Shown here: piece by piece, positions 18,709 to 26,862 of the stretch | How the letters are laid out: each line of letters starts with the position of its first letter | Numbering within the stretch: position 1 is the stretch's first letter | Origin: Candidatus Planktophila sp. | GTDB lineage: Bacteria; Actinomycetota; Actinomycetes; Nanopelagicales; Nanopelagicaceae | Direction: 5' to 3' | DNA: 40,889 nt | Assembly: GCA_009691135.1 (NCBI GenBank) | Contig: SHVF01000008.1 | Span: 1 to 40,889, forward strand | The notes under the pieces: model-generated | What the model was told of the DNA's origin: nothing | What the model saw: the letters and a program-made list of their open reading frames with translations, nothing else | The model's database searches: none | Position numbers and translations under genes: made by a program

Positions 18709-18747
18709 ACGATTTCGCTGTGATTTAGCAAAATTTTATAGATATTT

Positions 18748-20175
18748 TTACCCGTTTATGTTGCTCATGACGTGCTTGATACGGGTGTAATCCTCAAAGC
18801 CATAGCTCGAGAGATCCTTGCCATAACCCGAGCGCTTGAAGCCACCATGTGGCATCTCGGCAACGATTGGGATGTGGGTGTTGATCCAGACGCACCCAAA
18901 GTCAAAGGCTTTGGCCATACGCATCGCGGTGCCGTGGTCCTTGGTCCAGACAGATGATGCCAAGCCGTATTCGACTCCGTTGGAAAGCGCGATCGCTTCT
19001 GCCTCATCTTTAAATTTTTGGATTGTTATAACCGGTCCAAAGATTTCAGATTGAATATGTTCATCTTGCTGGCGCAAATCTGCGATCACAGTAGGTGCGA
19101 TGAAGAAGCCCGGGCGATCAAGGGCTGATCCGCCTGCGACCACACGAGCATGTGATGGCACGCGATTTAGAAAGCCTTTAACTCGTTCGAATTGCGCCGC
19201 ATTATTTACTGGGCCAACGATGACATCTTCATTTGGCATGCCAACTGCGATCTCATTGGTGGCTTGGTGGGCAAGAAGTTTTACCATCTCTTCATAGACT
19301 CCCTCTTGGACCAAGACGCGAGTTGCTGCAGTGCAATCTTGACCAGAGTTAAAGAATCCTGCGATTGCTATACCTGCAGCAGCGGCTTCAAGATCAGCAT
19401 CATTGAATACAACAACCGGTGCTTTCCCACCTAATTCAAGGTGAACTCGCTTTAATTGCTTGGCGGCACTGCCTGCAACTTCCATACCTGCGCGAACGGA
19501 TCCGGTGATTGAAACCATTGCAGGTGTTGCGTGTTCCACAAGTGCCTTACCGGTTTCGCGTTCTCCGCAAATTACATTTATTACGCCATCGGGAAGAAAT
19601 TCGCCCATGATCTCTGCCATGAAAACTGTTGATGCTGGCGTTGTATCACTTGGCTTTAGTACAACCGCGTTTCCGGCGGCAATTGCCGGCGCCCATTTCC
19701 AGACCGCCATCATCATTGGATAATTCCAAGGGGTTACTTGTCCGCAAACACCGATTGGTTCGCGGCGTATAAATGAGGTCATGCCTTTCATATATTCGCC
19801 GGCTGACTTACCTTCTAAGTTTCGCGCTGCGCCAGCAAAGAAGCGGATTTGGTCGATCATTGGTGGGACTTCTTCAGAAGTCGTTAACCCAATTGGCTTT
19901 CCACAGTTTTCAGATTCAATAGCGATAATTTCGTCTGCGCGAGATTCGATGGCATCGGCGATTTTAAGCAGCGCACGTTGGCGCTCAGAAGGAGTTGAGT
20001 CGCGCCATTGTGAAAATGCGCTGGCTGCGGCTGTCATCGCCTTGTCGACATCGGCAGCGTTGGAATTAGGCGCTGTTGCAAATGCCTTGCCTGTTGCCGG
20101 ATTTATAAGCGTTGTAACTTCACCCGAAGAGGAGTCAACTAACTTTCCATTTACAAAATTCTGTAGCTTCTTCAT
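18748..20175 (-). CDS. Aminobutyraldehyde-type aldehyde dehydrogenase
   Basis: This NAD(P)-dependent aldehyde dehydrogenase of 475 residues has TPWNYP at 148-153, the catalytic general base Glu247 in LELGGKAP, the nucleophile Cys281 in FFNSGQDCTAATR, and the C-terminal PHGGFKRSGYGKD anchor. Among relatives it most resembles gamma-aminobutyraldehyde (PuuC/YdcW) and betaine-aldehyde dehydrogenases. The context of a Pot importer and amine oxidase favours oxidation of 4-aminobutanal to GABA, or of 4-guanidinobutanal to 4-guanidinobutyrate. It starts one base after the upstream DinB-like gene, suggesting co-transcription with that gene and rlmN. The potD promoter region follows. Confidence 0.87.
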   Translation of the reverse strand: MKKLQNFVNGKLVDSSSGEVTTLINPATGKAFATAPNSNAADVDKAMTAAASAFSQWRDSTPSERQRALLKIADAIESRADEIIAIESENCGKPIGLTTSEEVPPMIDQIRFFAGAARNLEGKSAGEYMKGMTSFIRREPIGVCGQVTPWNYPMMMAVWKWAPAIAAGNAVVLKPSDTTPASTVFMAEIMGEFLPDGVINVICGERETGKALVEHATPAMVSITGSVRAGMEVAGSAAKQLKRVHLELGGKAPVVVFNDADLEAAAAGIAIAGFFNSGQDCTAATRVLVQEGVYEEMVKLLAHQATNEIAVGMPNEDVIVGPVNNAAQFERVKGFLNRVPSHARVVAGGSALDRPGFFIAPTVIADLRQQDEHIQSEIFGPVITIQKFKDEAEAIALSNGVEYGLASSVWTKDHGTAMRMAKAFDFGCVWINTHIPIVAEMPHGGFKRSGYGKDLSSYGFEDYTRIKHVMSNING

Positions 20176-20176
20176 C

Positions 20177-20647
20177 TTAGTTAAGCCCCTTCAGCGCCCG
20201 TACCAACTGATCACCATGATCTTTTGGATGATTTGTGTAACCCTCTAGCCATTTTGCAATTGTGTAGTGCCCTGCTTCTGTGTGAACACCTGATTTTTCT
20301 AAATCTGATTCCTCTAGTCGCTTTACAATATCTAAAGACCCAGCGCGAACGGCTGCAAAAACTGCAATTGAATTTTCAACTGGTGCGCTCTCGTAACCAA
20401 GTTGTGGAGCCACTGCCCACAGATTCTCGTCATAACCTTGAATAGTTGATCCTTCGGGCTCAGCAATCAATCGGCGCAACCGTGCATATGACTGCGCTTC
20501 AGAATCTGCTACATGATGAATAATTTGGCGAGCAGACCAGCCTTCTGGGTTTTTTACATCAAGCTGATCTTTCATCACACCACGCGCCAAATTTAAAAAG
20601 TACTGAGTTGCTGATTCATATGAGGCCGCTGATTCTTGAATGCTCAT
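20177..20647 (-). CDS. DinB-fold family protein
   Basis: This is a protein of about 156 residues of the DinB/YfiT four-helix-bundle superfamily, whose members often bind a metal through three histidines and include thiol-dependent transferases. GWSARQIIHHVADSEAQSYARLRRLI and HYTIAKWLEGYTNHPKDHGDQL supply the expected His positions. The frame extends to 20704, inside rlmN. The ATG at 20645-20647 (MSIQESAASYES) starts ten bases after the rlmN stop and is preferred, though without a visible ribosome-binding site. Biochemical role is unknown. Its position directly before the aldehyde dehydrogenase may link it to that pathway or be chance. Confidence 0.75.
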   Translation of the reverse strand: MSIQESAASYESATQYFLNLARGVMKDQLDVKNPEGWSARQIIHHVADSEAQSYARLRRLIAEPEGSTIQGYDENLWAVAPQLGYESAPVENSIAVFAAVRAGSLDIVKRLEESDLEKSGVHTEAGHYTIAKWLEGYTNHPKDHGDQLVRALKGLN

Positions 20648-20657
20648 ACGGTTGAGT

Positions 20658-21767
20658 CTATTTACTCTTCTCCGCTGCTGCCAACTGCCCACACGCGCCA
20701 TCAATTTCGCGGCCTCGGGTATCGCGCACGGTCACCGGAACGCCATAGTTCTCAAGGATTCGCACAAATTCTTCTTCATCTTCGCGGCGAGATGAGGTCC
20801 ATTTTGAACCCGGGGTGGGGTTAAGCGGGATCAAATTCACGTGTGCATTGCGGCTCTTAAGCAAACGGCCCAACAAATCCGCGCGCCAAGATTGATCGTT
20901 GATATCTCGGATCAACGCATATTCGATTGAATAGCGGCGGCCAGTTTTCTTTTCGTATGCATCAGCTGCTGCCAATACTTCACGCACTTTATAGCGAGAG
21001 TTAATTGGAACCAGGGAATCGCGAAGTTCGTCATCTGGGGTGTGAAGTGAAACTGCCAAAGTGCAGTTGATGCCTTCATCCATTAACTTTTCAATGCCAT
21101 TTACCAAGCCAACGGTTGAGACAGTGACCGAACGTGCGCTGATACCCAGACCGTCAGGATTGGTATCTGTGATGTTATGTAGCGTACGAACAACTGCGTT
21201 GTAATTTGCTAGTGGCTCACCCATTCCCATGAATACGATATTTGAAAGCCGCGCTTCTCCCCCAGGCAATTCACCATTGGCGCACGCTCTTGCTGCGGCC
21301 ACAATCTGTTCAGTAATTTCTCCAGCACTTAAGTTACGAGTAAGACCGGCTTGGCCAGTTGCGCAAAATGGACAATTCATTCCGCAACCTGCTTGCGATG
21401 AAATACAAACGGTTACGCGATCGGTGTATCGCATCAAGACTGACTCGACCAAAACACCATCATGTAACTTCCAGAGATCCTTGCGCGTCATTCCATTATC
21501 TGTTGTGCGAGTCGTTACCAACTCAATAAGTTTTGGAGTTAGCGCCTGCGCGATTGCAGTTCGTTCACCAGCAGGTATATCGGTCCACTCTTCAGGGTTA
21601 GTGGATAGATGTGTGAAGTAATGTGTCGCCACTTGCGCGGCGCGAAAAGGTTGAAACCCAAGTTCCTTAGCCCACACTTTTCTCTCTACTGGAGAAAAAT
21701 CTGCCAAATGCTTGGGGGCTTTCTTGCGCTGAACTGGCTCATCAAAGACTAACTTTATTTCGTTCAT
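20658..21767 (-). CDS. rlmN: Dual-specificity 23S rRNA/tRNA adenine C2-methyltransferase
   Basis: RlmN is a radical SAM enzyme that methylates C2 of A2503 in 23S rRNA and A37 of some tRNAs. The CxxxCxxC cluster motif is Cys128, Cys132 and Cys135 in [29 protein letters not shown] and the C-terminal active-site cysteine region [16 protein letters not shown] are present. The frame reaches 21800 but the ATG at 21765-21767 ([11 protein letters not shown]) overlaps the cdsA stop as ATGA, the usual coupled arrangement, giving 369 residues. In other Actinobacteria dxr normally lies nearby. Confidence 0.96.
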   Translation of the reverse strand: MNEIKLVFDEPVQRKKAPKHLADFSPVERKVWAKELGFQPFRAAQVATHYFTHLSTNPEEWTDIPAGERTAIAQALTPKLIELVTTRTTDNGMTRKDLWKLHDGVLVESVLMRYTDRVTVCISSQAGCGMNCPFCATGQAGLTRNLSAGEITEQIVAAARACANGELPGGEARLSNIVFMGMGEPLANYNAVVRTLHNITDTNPDGLGISARSVTVSTVGLVNGIEKLMDEGINCTLAVSLHTPDDELRDSLVPINSRYKVREVLAAADAYEKKTGRRYSIEYALIRDINDQSWRADLLGRLLKSRNAHVNLIPLNPTPGSKWTSSRREDEEEFVRILENYGVPVTVRDTRGREIDGACGQLAAAEKSK

Positions 21768-22609
21768 AGATAACGCTTCACAAGTTCCAGTGCCAGCCAC
21801 AGCGCTGGTGCGGAAAGCAATACCGAGTCAAGTCGATCTAAAATTCCACCATGGCCAGGAAGTAGATTTCCCATATCTTTGAGCGATAAATCGCGCTTAA
21901 TGGCGCTCTCGATCAAATCTCCAGATGTTGCGGTAAATACCGTAATAAAGCCTGCGATAACCCCGATACGCCAATCAAGATCTAGAATGTAATGGAAGGT
22001 AAGTGCGCCGCCTATCGGAGTGAAAAGAATTGATCCAACTAAGCCTTCCCATGATTTCTTGGGGCTAATCTTCGGTGCCATTGGATGCTTGCCGATTAGA
22101 ACACCCACTAAGTAACCAAATGTGTCATTGCATCCGACTAAAACCACAAAAGTCATTACTTGCGAAAGCCCATTGCTTGGGCGCGCCAAAAGAATTATAA
22201 ATCCAGCTAAGAAAGGTAAATAGATAAGCGCTAAAGATGTTGCTGTTGCCTTGGCGACAAATTGTTCGGGTCCTTCGCGAAGTAACCAAATCAAGAGACA
22301 AGGAAAAGCAATGGCGGTTGCAATGGCAAGCCCTGCCACTCCCCCAACCCAACTGGCATAACCAAGGCCAAGAGATGCCAACGTTAACGCTCTAAAAGAG
22401 ATTGAGATATTGCTATTTGATAGCGCCGTGCGCATTTCGCGTAGACCAAGAATTACGGCAACTGTTACAAGGCCGGCAAAAATAACTCGTTCATAGGCAA
22501 GTGCAAACCAGATTAAGGCGAGCAGAAATAGCGAGACCGCAATTGATGGTCCCAGCTTTCTTCCGGCGCGTTTGTTAATCGCCTCGTTAATGGAGTGCAG
22601 ATCTGACAT
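21764..22609 (-). CDS. cdsA: Phosphatidate cytidylyltransferase (CDP-diacylglycerol synthase)
   Basis: CdsA makes CDP-diacylglycerol from phosphatidic acid and CTP, the branch point of phospholipid synthesis, in the cytoplasmic membrane. The 281-residue protein has about eight membrane helices. The full family signature is near its C-terminus: [20 protein letters not shown] followed by GILDRLDS, with [12 protein letters not shown] upstream. It follows frr by 18 bases, with a strong hairpin between them, and overlaps rlmN by four bases. The order frr-cdsA-rlmN is standard in Actinobacteria. Confidence 0.96.
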   Translation of the reverse strand: MSDLHSINEAINKRAGRKLGPSIAVSLFLLALIWFALAYERVIFAGLVTVAVILGLREMRTALSNSNISISFRALTLASLGLGYASWVGGVAGLAIATAIAFPCLLIWLLREGPEQFVAKATATSLALIYLPFLAGFIILLARPSNGLSQVMTFVVLVGCNDTFGYLVGVLIGKHPMAPKISPKKSWEGLVGSILFTPIGGALTFHYILDLDWRIGVIAGFITVFTATSGDLIESAIKRDLSLKDMGNLLPGHGGILDRLDSVLLSAPALWLALELVKRYL

Positions 22610-22620
22610 AGCGAAGTAAT

Positions 22621-22646
22621 TGAACTTCTAGACTTCTAGAAGTTCA
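22621..22646 (-). other. Perfect 12-bp-arm inverted repeat over the frr stop codon
   Basis: Arms TGAACTTCTAGA (22621-22632) and TCTAGAAGTTCA (22635-22646) are perfectly complementary and separated by two bases. As RNA this can form an 11-bp stem with a four-base loop. The frr stop codon (22628-22630) lies inside the stem, and the cdsA ATG is 11 bases beyond it. There is no T-run, so it is not a normal intrinsic terminator. It could be a processing or stability hairpin, or could limit cdsA translation. Confidence 0.65.
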
Positions 22647-23191
22647 GCCTCCTTATGCTTTAACAATTCATCAATTTTATGCACGTGCTCTGATGTAACT
22701 TTTTCAAGTTCTTTTTCACCGCGGGCTAAATCATCTTTTCCGATATCGCCATCTTTTTCCAACTTTTCCATCAGCTCCTTTGCAGAACGGCGAATATTTC
22801 GGATAGAAATTTTAGAATCTTCGGCCTTGCCCTTGGCGACCTTGATGTAATCGCGGCGGCGTTCCTCTGATAATTGTGGCAATGCAACACGGATAACAAC
22901 ACCGTCGTTTCCTGGGTTCACACCTAAATCTGATTCGCGAATCGCTTTTTCGATACCAGCCATTGCGCCCTTGTCGAATGGGGAAATAATGGCAAGTCGT
23001 GCCTCAGGAATTTGGATAGAGGCTAATTGAGAAAGGGGTGTGTAAGTGCCGTAATAATCAACCATGATCTTATTAAAGAGAGCAGGGTGGGCGCGACCTG
23101 TGCGGATCGTTGCAAAATCATCTTTGGCAACTTCTACTGCCTTATCCATCTTGCTCTGCGCGTCCGCTAGAGCGCTCGCTACATCTGCCAT
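22628..23191 (-). CDS. frr: Ribosome recycling factor
   Basis: RRF splits post-termination ribosomes together with EF-G. The 187-residue protein matches the family length (about 185) and motifs: DFATIRTGRAHPALFNKIMVDYYG, PEARLAIISPFDKGAMAGIEKAI, GVVIRVALPQLSEERRRDYIKVAKGKAEDSKISIRNIRR and the C-terminal helix. The ATG at 23191 has GGGAG six bases upstream. It sits between pyrH and cdsA, as in most bacteria. Its stop codon is embedded in a strong inverted repeat. Confidence 0.98.
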   Translation of the reverse strand: MADVASALADAQSKMDKAVEVAKDDFATIRTGRAHPALFNKIMVDYYGTYTPLSQLASIQIPEARLAIISPFDKGAMAGIEKAIRESDLGVNPGNDGVVIRVALPQLSEERRRDYIKVAKGKAEDSKISIRNIRRSAKELMEKLEKDGDIGKDDLARGEKELEKVTSEHVHKIDELLKHKEAELLEV

Positions 23192-23240
23192 TTCTTACTC
23201 CCTATTTCTGTAAATCTAATTTAAACCGCCTATTGGAGGT

Positions 23241-23963
23241 TTATGAAACTAAAGTTCCGATCATTTCACCACGAACTGCGCGGCCGATATTTCCGTTTGC
23301 CATCAAGTCAAAGACAATTATTGGCAAATTATTTTCGCGGCAGAGGCTAAATGCTGCAGCGTCTGCAACTGCGAGTGATTTGGATAGCACTTCGCTATAG
23401 GAAATCTGGTCGAATTTTGTTGCCTTTGGATCTTTCTTAGGATCTGCGCTGTAGACGCCATCAACACCGCTCTTGGCCAAAAGTAACGCCTCTGATCCGA
23501 TTTCCAGTGCGCGTTGTGCGGCAACGGTATCTGTTGTGAAGAAAGGCATTCCGGCACCTGCACCGAAAATTACTACGCGACCCTTTTCTAGGTGTCGAAT
23601 AGCGCGACGTGGAATATATGGCTCAGCAACTTGTCCCATAGTGATCGCAGTTTGTACGCGAGTATCAACACCTTCTTTTTCTAGAAAATCTTGAAGCGCC
23701 AGACAGTTCATAACCGTGCCGAGCATTCCCATGTAATCTGCGCGAGCGCGATCCATACCAACTTGCTGCAACTCCGCACCGCGGAAATAGTTACCGCCAC
23801 CGACTACGACCGCTAGTTGAACTCCGCCTTTAACGACATCCTTGATTTGTTTTGCAACATCACGCATCACATTTATATCTACACCAATGCCTTTTTCGCC
23901 GCCGAAAACTTCGCCAGAAAGTTTGAGAAGCACCCGCCGATACGTTCCTCGTGTACCGGGCAT
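23241..23963 (-). CDS. pyrH: UMP kinase
   Basis: PyrH phosphorylates UMP to UDP and is the bacterial-specific hexameric amino-acid-kinase-fold enzyme. The 240-residue protein has [42 protein letters not shown] and [28 protein letters not shown], all diagnostic. The ATG at 23961-23963 has an AAGGAG seven bases upstream. It follows tsf by 48 bases, a spacer that contains a tandem 15-base repeat. A weak imperfect stem (23223-23242) overlaps its stop codon. Confidence 0.98.
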   Translation of the reverse strand: MPGTRGTYRRVLLKLSGEVFGGEKGIGVDINVMRDVAKQIKDVVKGGVQLAVVVGGGNYFRGAELQQVGMDRARADYMGMLGTVMNCLALQDFLEKEGVDTRVQTAITMGQVAEPYIPRRAIRHLEKGRVVIFGAGAGMPFFTTDTVAAQRALEIGSEALLLAKSGVDGVYSADPKKDPKATKFDQISYSEVLSKSLAVADAAAFSLCRENNLPIIVFDLMANGNIGRAVRGEMIGTLVS

Positions 23964-23975
23964 GGGCGCTCCTTC

Positions 23976-24006
23976 TCTAAGTCGTTCTGGTTCTAAGTCG
24001 TTCTGG
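23976..24006 (-). repeat. Tandem 15-base repeat in the tsf-pyrH spacer
   Basis: TCTAAGTCGTTCTGG (plus-strand sense) occurs twice, at 23976-23990 and 23992-24006, one base apart. The copies are identical and fill most of the spacer between the tsf stop and the pyrH ribosome-binding site. A recent slippage duplication is the simplest explanation. A protein- or RNA-binding repeat is possible but unsupported. Confidence 0.7.
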
Positions 24007-24011
24007 ATAGT

Positions 24012-24839
24012 TTACTGACCGACGCGGAAACGATGGAATGCCTTTACGGCGGTTCCTGCTTCATCGAGGATCTGCTTCACAGTCTTCTTCGCATCTTTGG
24101 CAAAAGCCTGCTCAATTAGCGAGACTTCCTTGACGAAGCCGGTTACGCGACCTTCGATGATCTTAGAAAGTGATGCCTCCGGCTTGCCTTCTTCACGGGC
24201 AGTCTCTTCAGCGATACGGCGCTCATTTTCAATGAGATCGGCAGGAACATCTTCGCGATGAACAAACTTCGGTGCAAATGCTGCAATGTGTTGCGCAATA
24301 TCGCGGCCAACTTCGGTAGCTTCTTTAGCAAGTGAGACAAGAACGCCAACTTGTGGCGGCAAATCTGGTGAAGTCTTATGTAGGTAGAGTCCAACTGGTC
24401 CATCTACGACTGCAACGTTACGAATTTCTATTTTCTCGCCAAGTGTTGCATTTGCTTCATCTACAACTGCTTGCACAGTCTTGCCGTTAGACATCGTTGA
24501 TGCAAGGAAGGCTTCAAGAGTTGCCATCTTAGAAGATAGTAGGTGCTCTACTAATTCATCACCGAGTGCGATAAATCGCTCGCCCTTTGCAACGAAGTCA
24601 GTTTCACAGTTGAGCTCAAGCATTACACCGAGATCTCCTGAAACCTTTGCAACTACCAAACCATTTGAGGTAAGACGACCTTCACGCTTAGTAACGCCCT
24701 TTAACCCCTTTACGCGAATCAAATCGATAGCTTTGTCATAATCGCCATCTGCTTCATCAAGTGCCTTCTTGCAATCGAGCATTCCTGCTGCAGTTGCTTC
24801 GCGAAGGCGCTTGACATCTTCTACTGAGTAGTTAGCCAA
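24012..24839 (-). CDS. tsf: Elongation factor Ts
   Basis: EF-Ts is the nucleotide-exchange factor for EF-Tu. The 275-residue product has the N-terminal UBA-like domain (VEDVKRLREATAAGMLDCKKALDEADGDYDKAIDLIRVKGL), the core ELNCETDFVAKGERF, and the C-terminal KTVKQILDEAGTAVKAFHRFRVGQ. The start codon is TTG at 24837-24839 with AAAGGA seven bases upstream, and no ATG is available nearby. This is unusual for a highly expressed translation factor. It follows rpsB by 24 bases. Confidence 0.97.
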   Translation of the reverse strand: MANYSVEDVKRLREATAAGMLDCKKALDEADGDYDKAIDLIRVKGLKGVTKREGRLTSNGLVVAKVSGDLGVMLELNCETDFVAKGERFIALGDELVEHLLSSKMATLEAFLASTMSNGKTVQAVVDEANATLGEKIEIRNVAVVDGPVGLYLHKTSPDLPPQVGVLVSLAKEATEVGRDIAQHIAAFAPKFVHREDVPADLIENERRIAEETAREEGKPEASLSKIIEGRVTGFVKEVSLIEQAFAKDAKKTVKQILDEAGTAVKAFHRFRVGQ

Positions 24840-24863
24840 TTTAAAATCCTTTTCTTATTTATA

Positions 24864-25691
24864 TTAAAGAACTGCGTCTGTAGTCGCAGCTGGAGCTGGA
24901 ATCTCGGACGTAGACTGATCATTTGATGGCTGTGACGCTAGGATCTCTTTTTCAAGTGACTCTGTTGCAGCGGCTTCCACAACCGCAGGTGCAGCAGGTG
25001 CAGCAGCTGCACGAGCCTTCATGCCCTCAACAATTGCATCAGTGATCACGCGAGTAAGCAGACCGATAGAACGGATTGCATCATCGTTACCTGGTATCTT
25101 GAAATCAACTTCATCTGGATCGCAATTTGTATCCAAGATTGCAATTACTGGAATTCCTAGCTTCTTAGCTTCTGCAACAGCGAGGTGCTCTTTCTTAGTA
25201 TCAACAACCCAGATCGCTGAAGGCAACTTGGTCATGTGGCGAATACCGTCAAGGTTTTTAAAAAGTTTTTCGCGCTCACGACGAAGAACTAAAAGTTCTT
25301 TCTTGGTTAGCAAAAGATCATTTGAGTTCTCAAGTGCTTCTAGCTCTTTCAGGCGCTGAATGCGCTTGTAAACAGTTGGGAAGTTAGTGAGCATTCCACC
25401 TAACCAGCGCTCGGTGACGGTTGGCATGCCAACACGTGCAGCCTGCTGCATGATCGGTTCGTGTGCTTGCTTCTTTGTTCCAACGAATAGAACGTGTCCA
25501 CCCTTTGCGACGGTGTCCTTTACAAATTCATATGCTTGATCGATAAGCGCAAGTGATTGCTGGATATCGATGATGTAGATGCCGTTGCGCTCAGTGAAAA
25601 TAAAACGCTTCATCTTTGGATTCCAGCGACGTGTCTGATGTCCGAAGTGGACTCCACTGTCGAGGAGTTCTCGCATTGTTACAACTGCCAT
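24864..25691 (-). CDS. rpsB: 30S ribosomal protein S2
   Basis: S2 is an essential small-subunit protein. The motifs are [90 protein letters not shown] and [14 protein letters not shown]. An Ala/Pro/Glu-rich C-terminal tail of about 45 residues is typical of actinobacterial S2. The open frame continues upstream to 25793, but S2 proteins begin at the ATG at 25689-25691 (MAVVTMREL), giving 275 residues. A purine-rich sequence GAAAGAGAG lies upstream. The structured leader before it may mediate autoregulation. Confidence 0.97.
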   Translation of the reverse strand: MAVVTMRELLDSGVHFGHQTRRWNPKMKRFIFTERNGIYIIDIQQSLALIDQAYEFVKDTVAKGGHVLFVGTKKQAHEPIMQQAARVGMPTVTERWLGGMLTNFPTVYKRIQRLKELEALENSNDLLLTKKELLVLRREREKLFKNLDGIRHMTKLPSAIWVVDTKKEHLAVAEAKKLGIPVIAILDTNCDPDEVDFKIPGNDDAIRSIGLLTRVITDAIVEGMKARAAAAPAAPAVVEAAATESLEKEILASQPSNDQSTSEIPAPAATTDAVL

Positions 25692-25922
25692 GGCAGCGCT
25701 CTCTTTCTTAGGTTTTTGCGCACAGCGCAATAAACCTGATCGGTTAGTGGCTAAACAATTTGTTAAGCCCGTCGCACCTACAACGCCGACCACTAATTAC
25801 TTAGTGGACCGAAGTGGCTTGTATTTCCTGCAAAGCAGTTCATACATAAGTGCTGAGATGTCACCAGATTGCTCTGGTGCAGGGGGAATCTTACCTTCTA
25901 AAAAGGGGTGCAAAATCCACAG
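25692..25922 (-). promoter_or_regulatory. Structured rpsB leader region with four stem-loops
   Basis: This 231-base gap between xerC and rpsB is the longest in the window and contains four inverted repeats. In transcript order: CACCAGA/TCTGGTG with a four-base loop (25862-25879); CCACTAA/TTAGTGG with a four-base loop (25790-25807); a 21-base pseudo-palindrome GGCTNAACAA/TTGTTTAGCC with one mismatch (25749-25769); and a 12-bp stem AGGTTT-TTGCGC/GCGCAA-AAACCT with one bulge and a three-base loop (25710-25737), ending about 18 bases before the rpsB ATG. None has a terminal T-run. The rpsB promoter must lie here but I cannot place it with confidence. An S2-binding autoregulatory leader is a reasonable hypothesis. 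Confidence 0.55.
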
Positions 25923-26852
25923 CTAATCCTGTTTTTCTGCGCGGGGGTGGGCTAGTTTAAAGGCTTTTTGAAGGCGTTCGGTTGAAACGTGGGTGTAGAT
26001 CTGGGTAGTAGCAAGGGAGGCGTGCCCCAATATTTCTTGGACGGTTCGCAGATCTGCGCCACCTTCTAATAAATGTGTTGCCGCCGAATGTCGCAGCGCA
26101 TGTGGCCCCATTCTTTCCACGCCTTCTAAAGCTGCAAGTGCGTGATAAACCACGGTACGAACAGTGCGTTGATCGATTCGCTTGCCGCGCAAGCCAAGAA
26201 AAACTGCGCGCATCGATTTTTCACCTGCTAAAGCTGCGCGTCCATTCTTTAGCCAATTCTCAAGTGCGCGCATCGCCGGGTTGCCGATCGGAATAGTGCG
26301 CTCCTTATTGCCTTTACCTAAAACGCGAATCGTCTGGCGTTGATAATCGATATCCTCCAGATCTAAACCGCAGAGCTCGGATACACGAGCACCGGAGGCG
26401 TACAAAATTTCTAGCATCGCGCAATCACGCTTTGAAATTGGGTCATCTTCCTCAGCAACTCGGACAGCCATCGAATCCATGGCAATTGCAGCATCGGTGA
26501 CATTTAAGATCTCGGGCAAAGTACGCGCACCTTTAGGTGTGGCAAGTGTCGCACCAACATCTTTTGCAAGGTATCCCTTTTTAGTCGCCCACTTTGTAAA
26601 TAAACGAATCGAGGTGGCACGGCGTGACAAAGTGGTGCGCGCTCCCCCTTTGATTTGCTGGTTAGCAAGCCAGGATCGAATATGCGAGAGTTCCAAAGTT
26701 GCAAAATTCTTTACATCTAACTTATTTAAATGATCGAAAAAGGAATCAAGATCACCCATATAGGCACGCACCGTGTGTACCGAAAGATTTCGCTCTGCCT
26801 CTAAATAACGTTCAAATGCGCTACGAATATCACTTAACGCAACGCTAGTCAT
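25923..26852 (-). CDS. xerC: Tyrosine recombinase XerC/XerD
   Basis: This is a site-specific recombinase that resolves chromosome dimers at dif. From the ATG at 26850-26852 (MTSVALSDIRSAFERYL) it is 309 residues. It has an N-terminal SAM-like core-binding domain (about 1-95) and the catalytic set Arg156, Lys180, His251, Arg254, His277 and nucleophile Tyr286 (HALRHSAATHLL, GHASLATTQIYTHVS). The frame continues upstream into cimA, but this ATG starts ten bases after the cimA stop. Normal length and a housekeeping context argue for XerC rather than a phage integrase. No dif or attachment site was found nearby. Confidence 0.92.
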   Translation of the reverse strand: MTSVALSDIRSAFERYLEAERNLSVHTVRAYMGDLDSFFDHLNKLDVKNFATLELSHIRSWLANQQIKGGARTTLSRRATSIRLFTKWATKKGYLAKDVGATLATPKGARTLPEILNVTDAAIAMDSMAVRVAEEDDPISKRDCAMLEILYASGARVSELCGLDLEDIDYQRQTIRVLGKGNKERTIPIGNPAMRALENWLKNGRAALAGEKSMRAVFLGLRGKRIDQRTVRTVVYHALAALEGVERMGPHALRHSAATHLLEGGADLRTVQEILGHASLATTQIYTHVSTERLQKAFKLAHPRAEKQD

Positions 26853-26862
26853 ACGGTAAAGG

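Noticed and set aside
18630-18731. 34-residue extension of PotD
   Set aside because: It would cover the promoter-proximal leader. The AAGGAG and Tat/lipobox signal define the start at 18629.
23223-23242. Imperfect stem AAACC/GGTTT at the pyrH stop as a terminator
   Set aside because: The stem has a mismatch in the middle and no U-tract, so it is too weak to list as a feature.
25692-25793. N-terminal extension of S2 by 34 residues
   Set aside because: S2 proteins start at MAVVTMREL-like sequence. The extra codons overlap the stem-loop leader and have no ribosome-binding site.
25861-25879. CACCAGA/TCTGGTG stem as terminator of xerC
   Set aside because: No T-run follows the stem on the minus strand, so it was kept only as part of the rpsB leader.
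25923-26852. XerC-like gene as an integrase marking a mobile element
   Set aside because: There is no attachment site, tRNA gene, phage gene or repeat nearby. Length, motifs and the housekeeping context fit chromosomal XerC.
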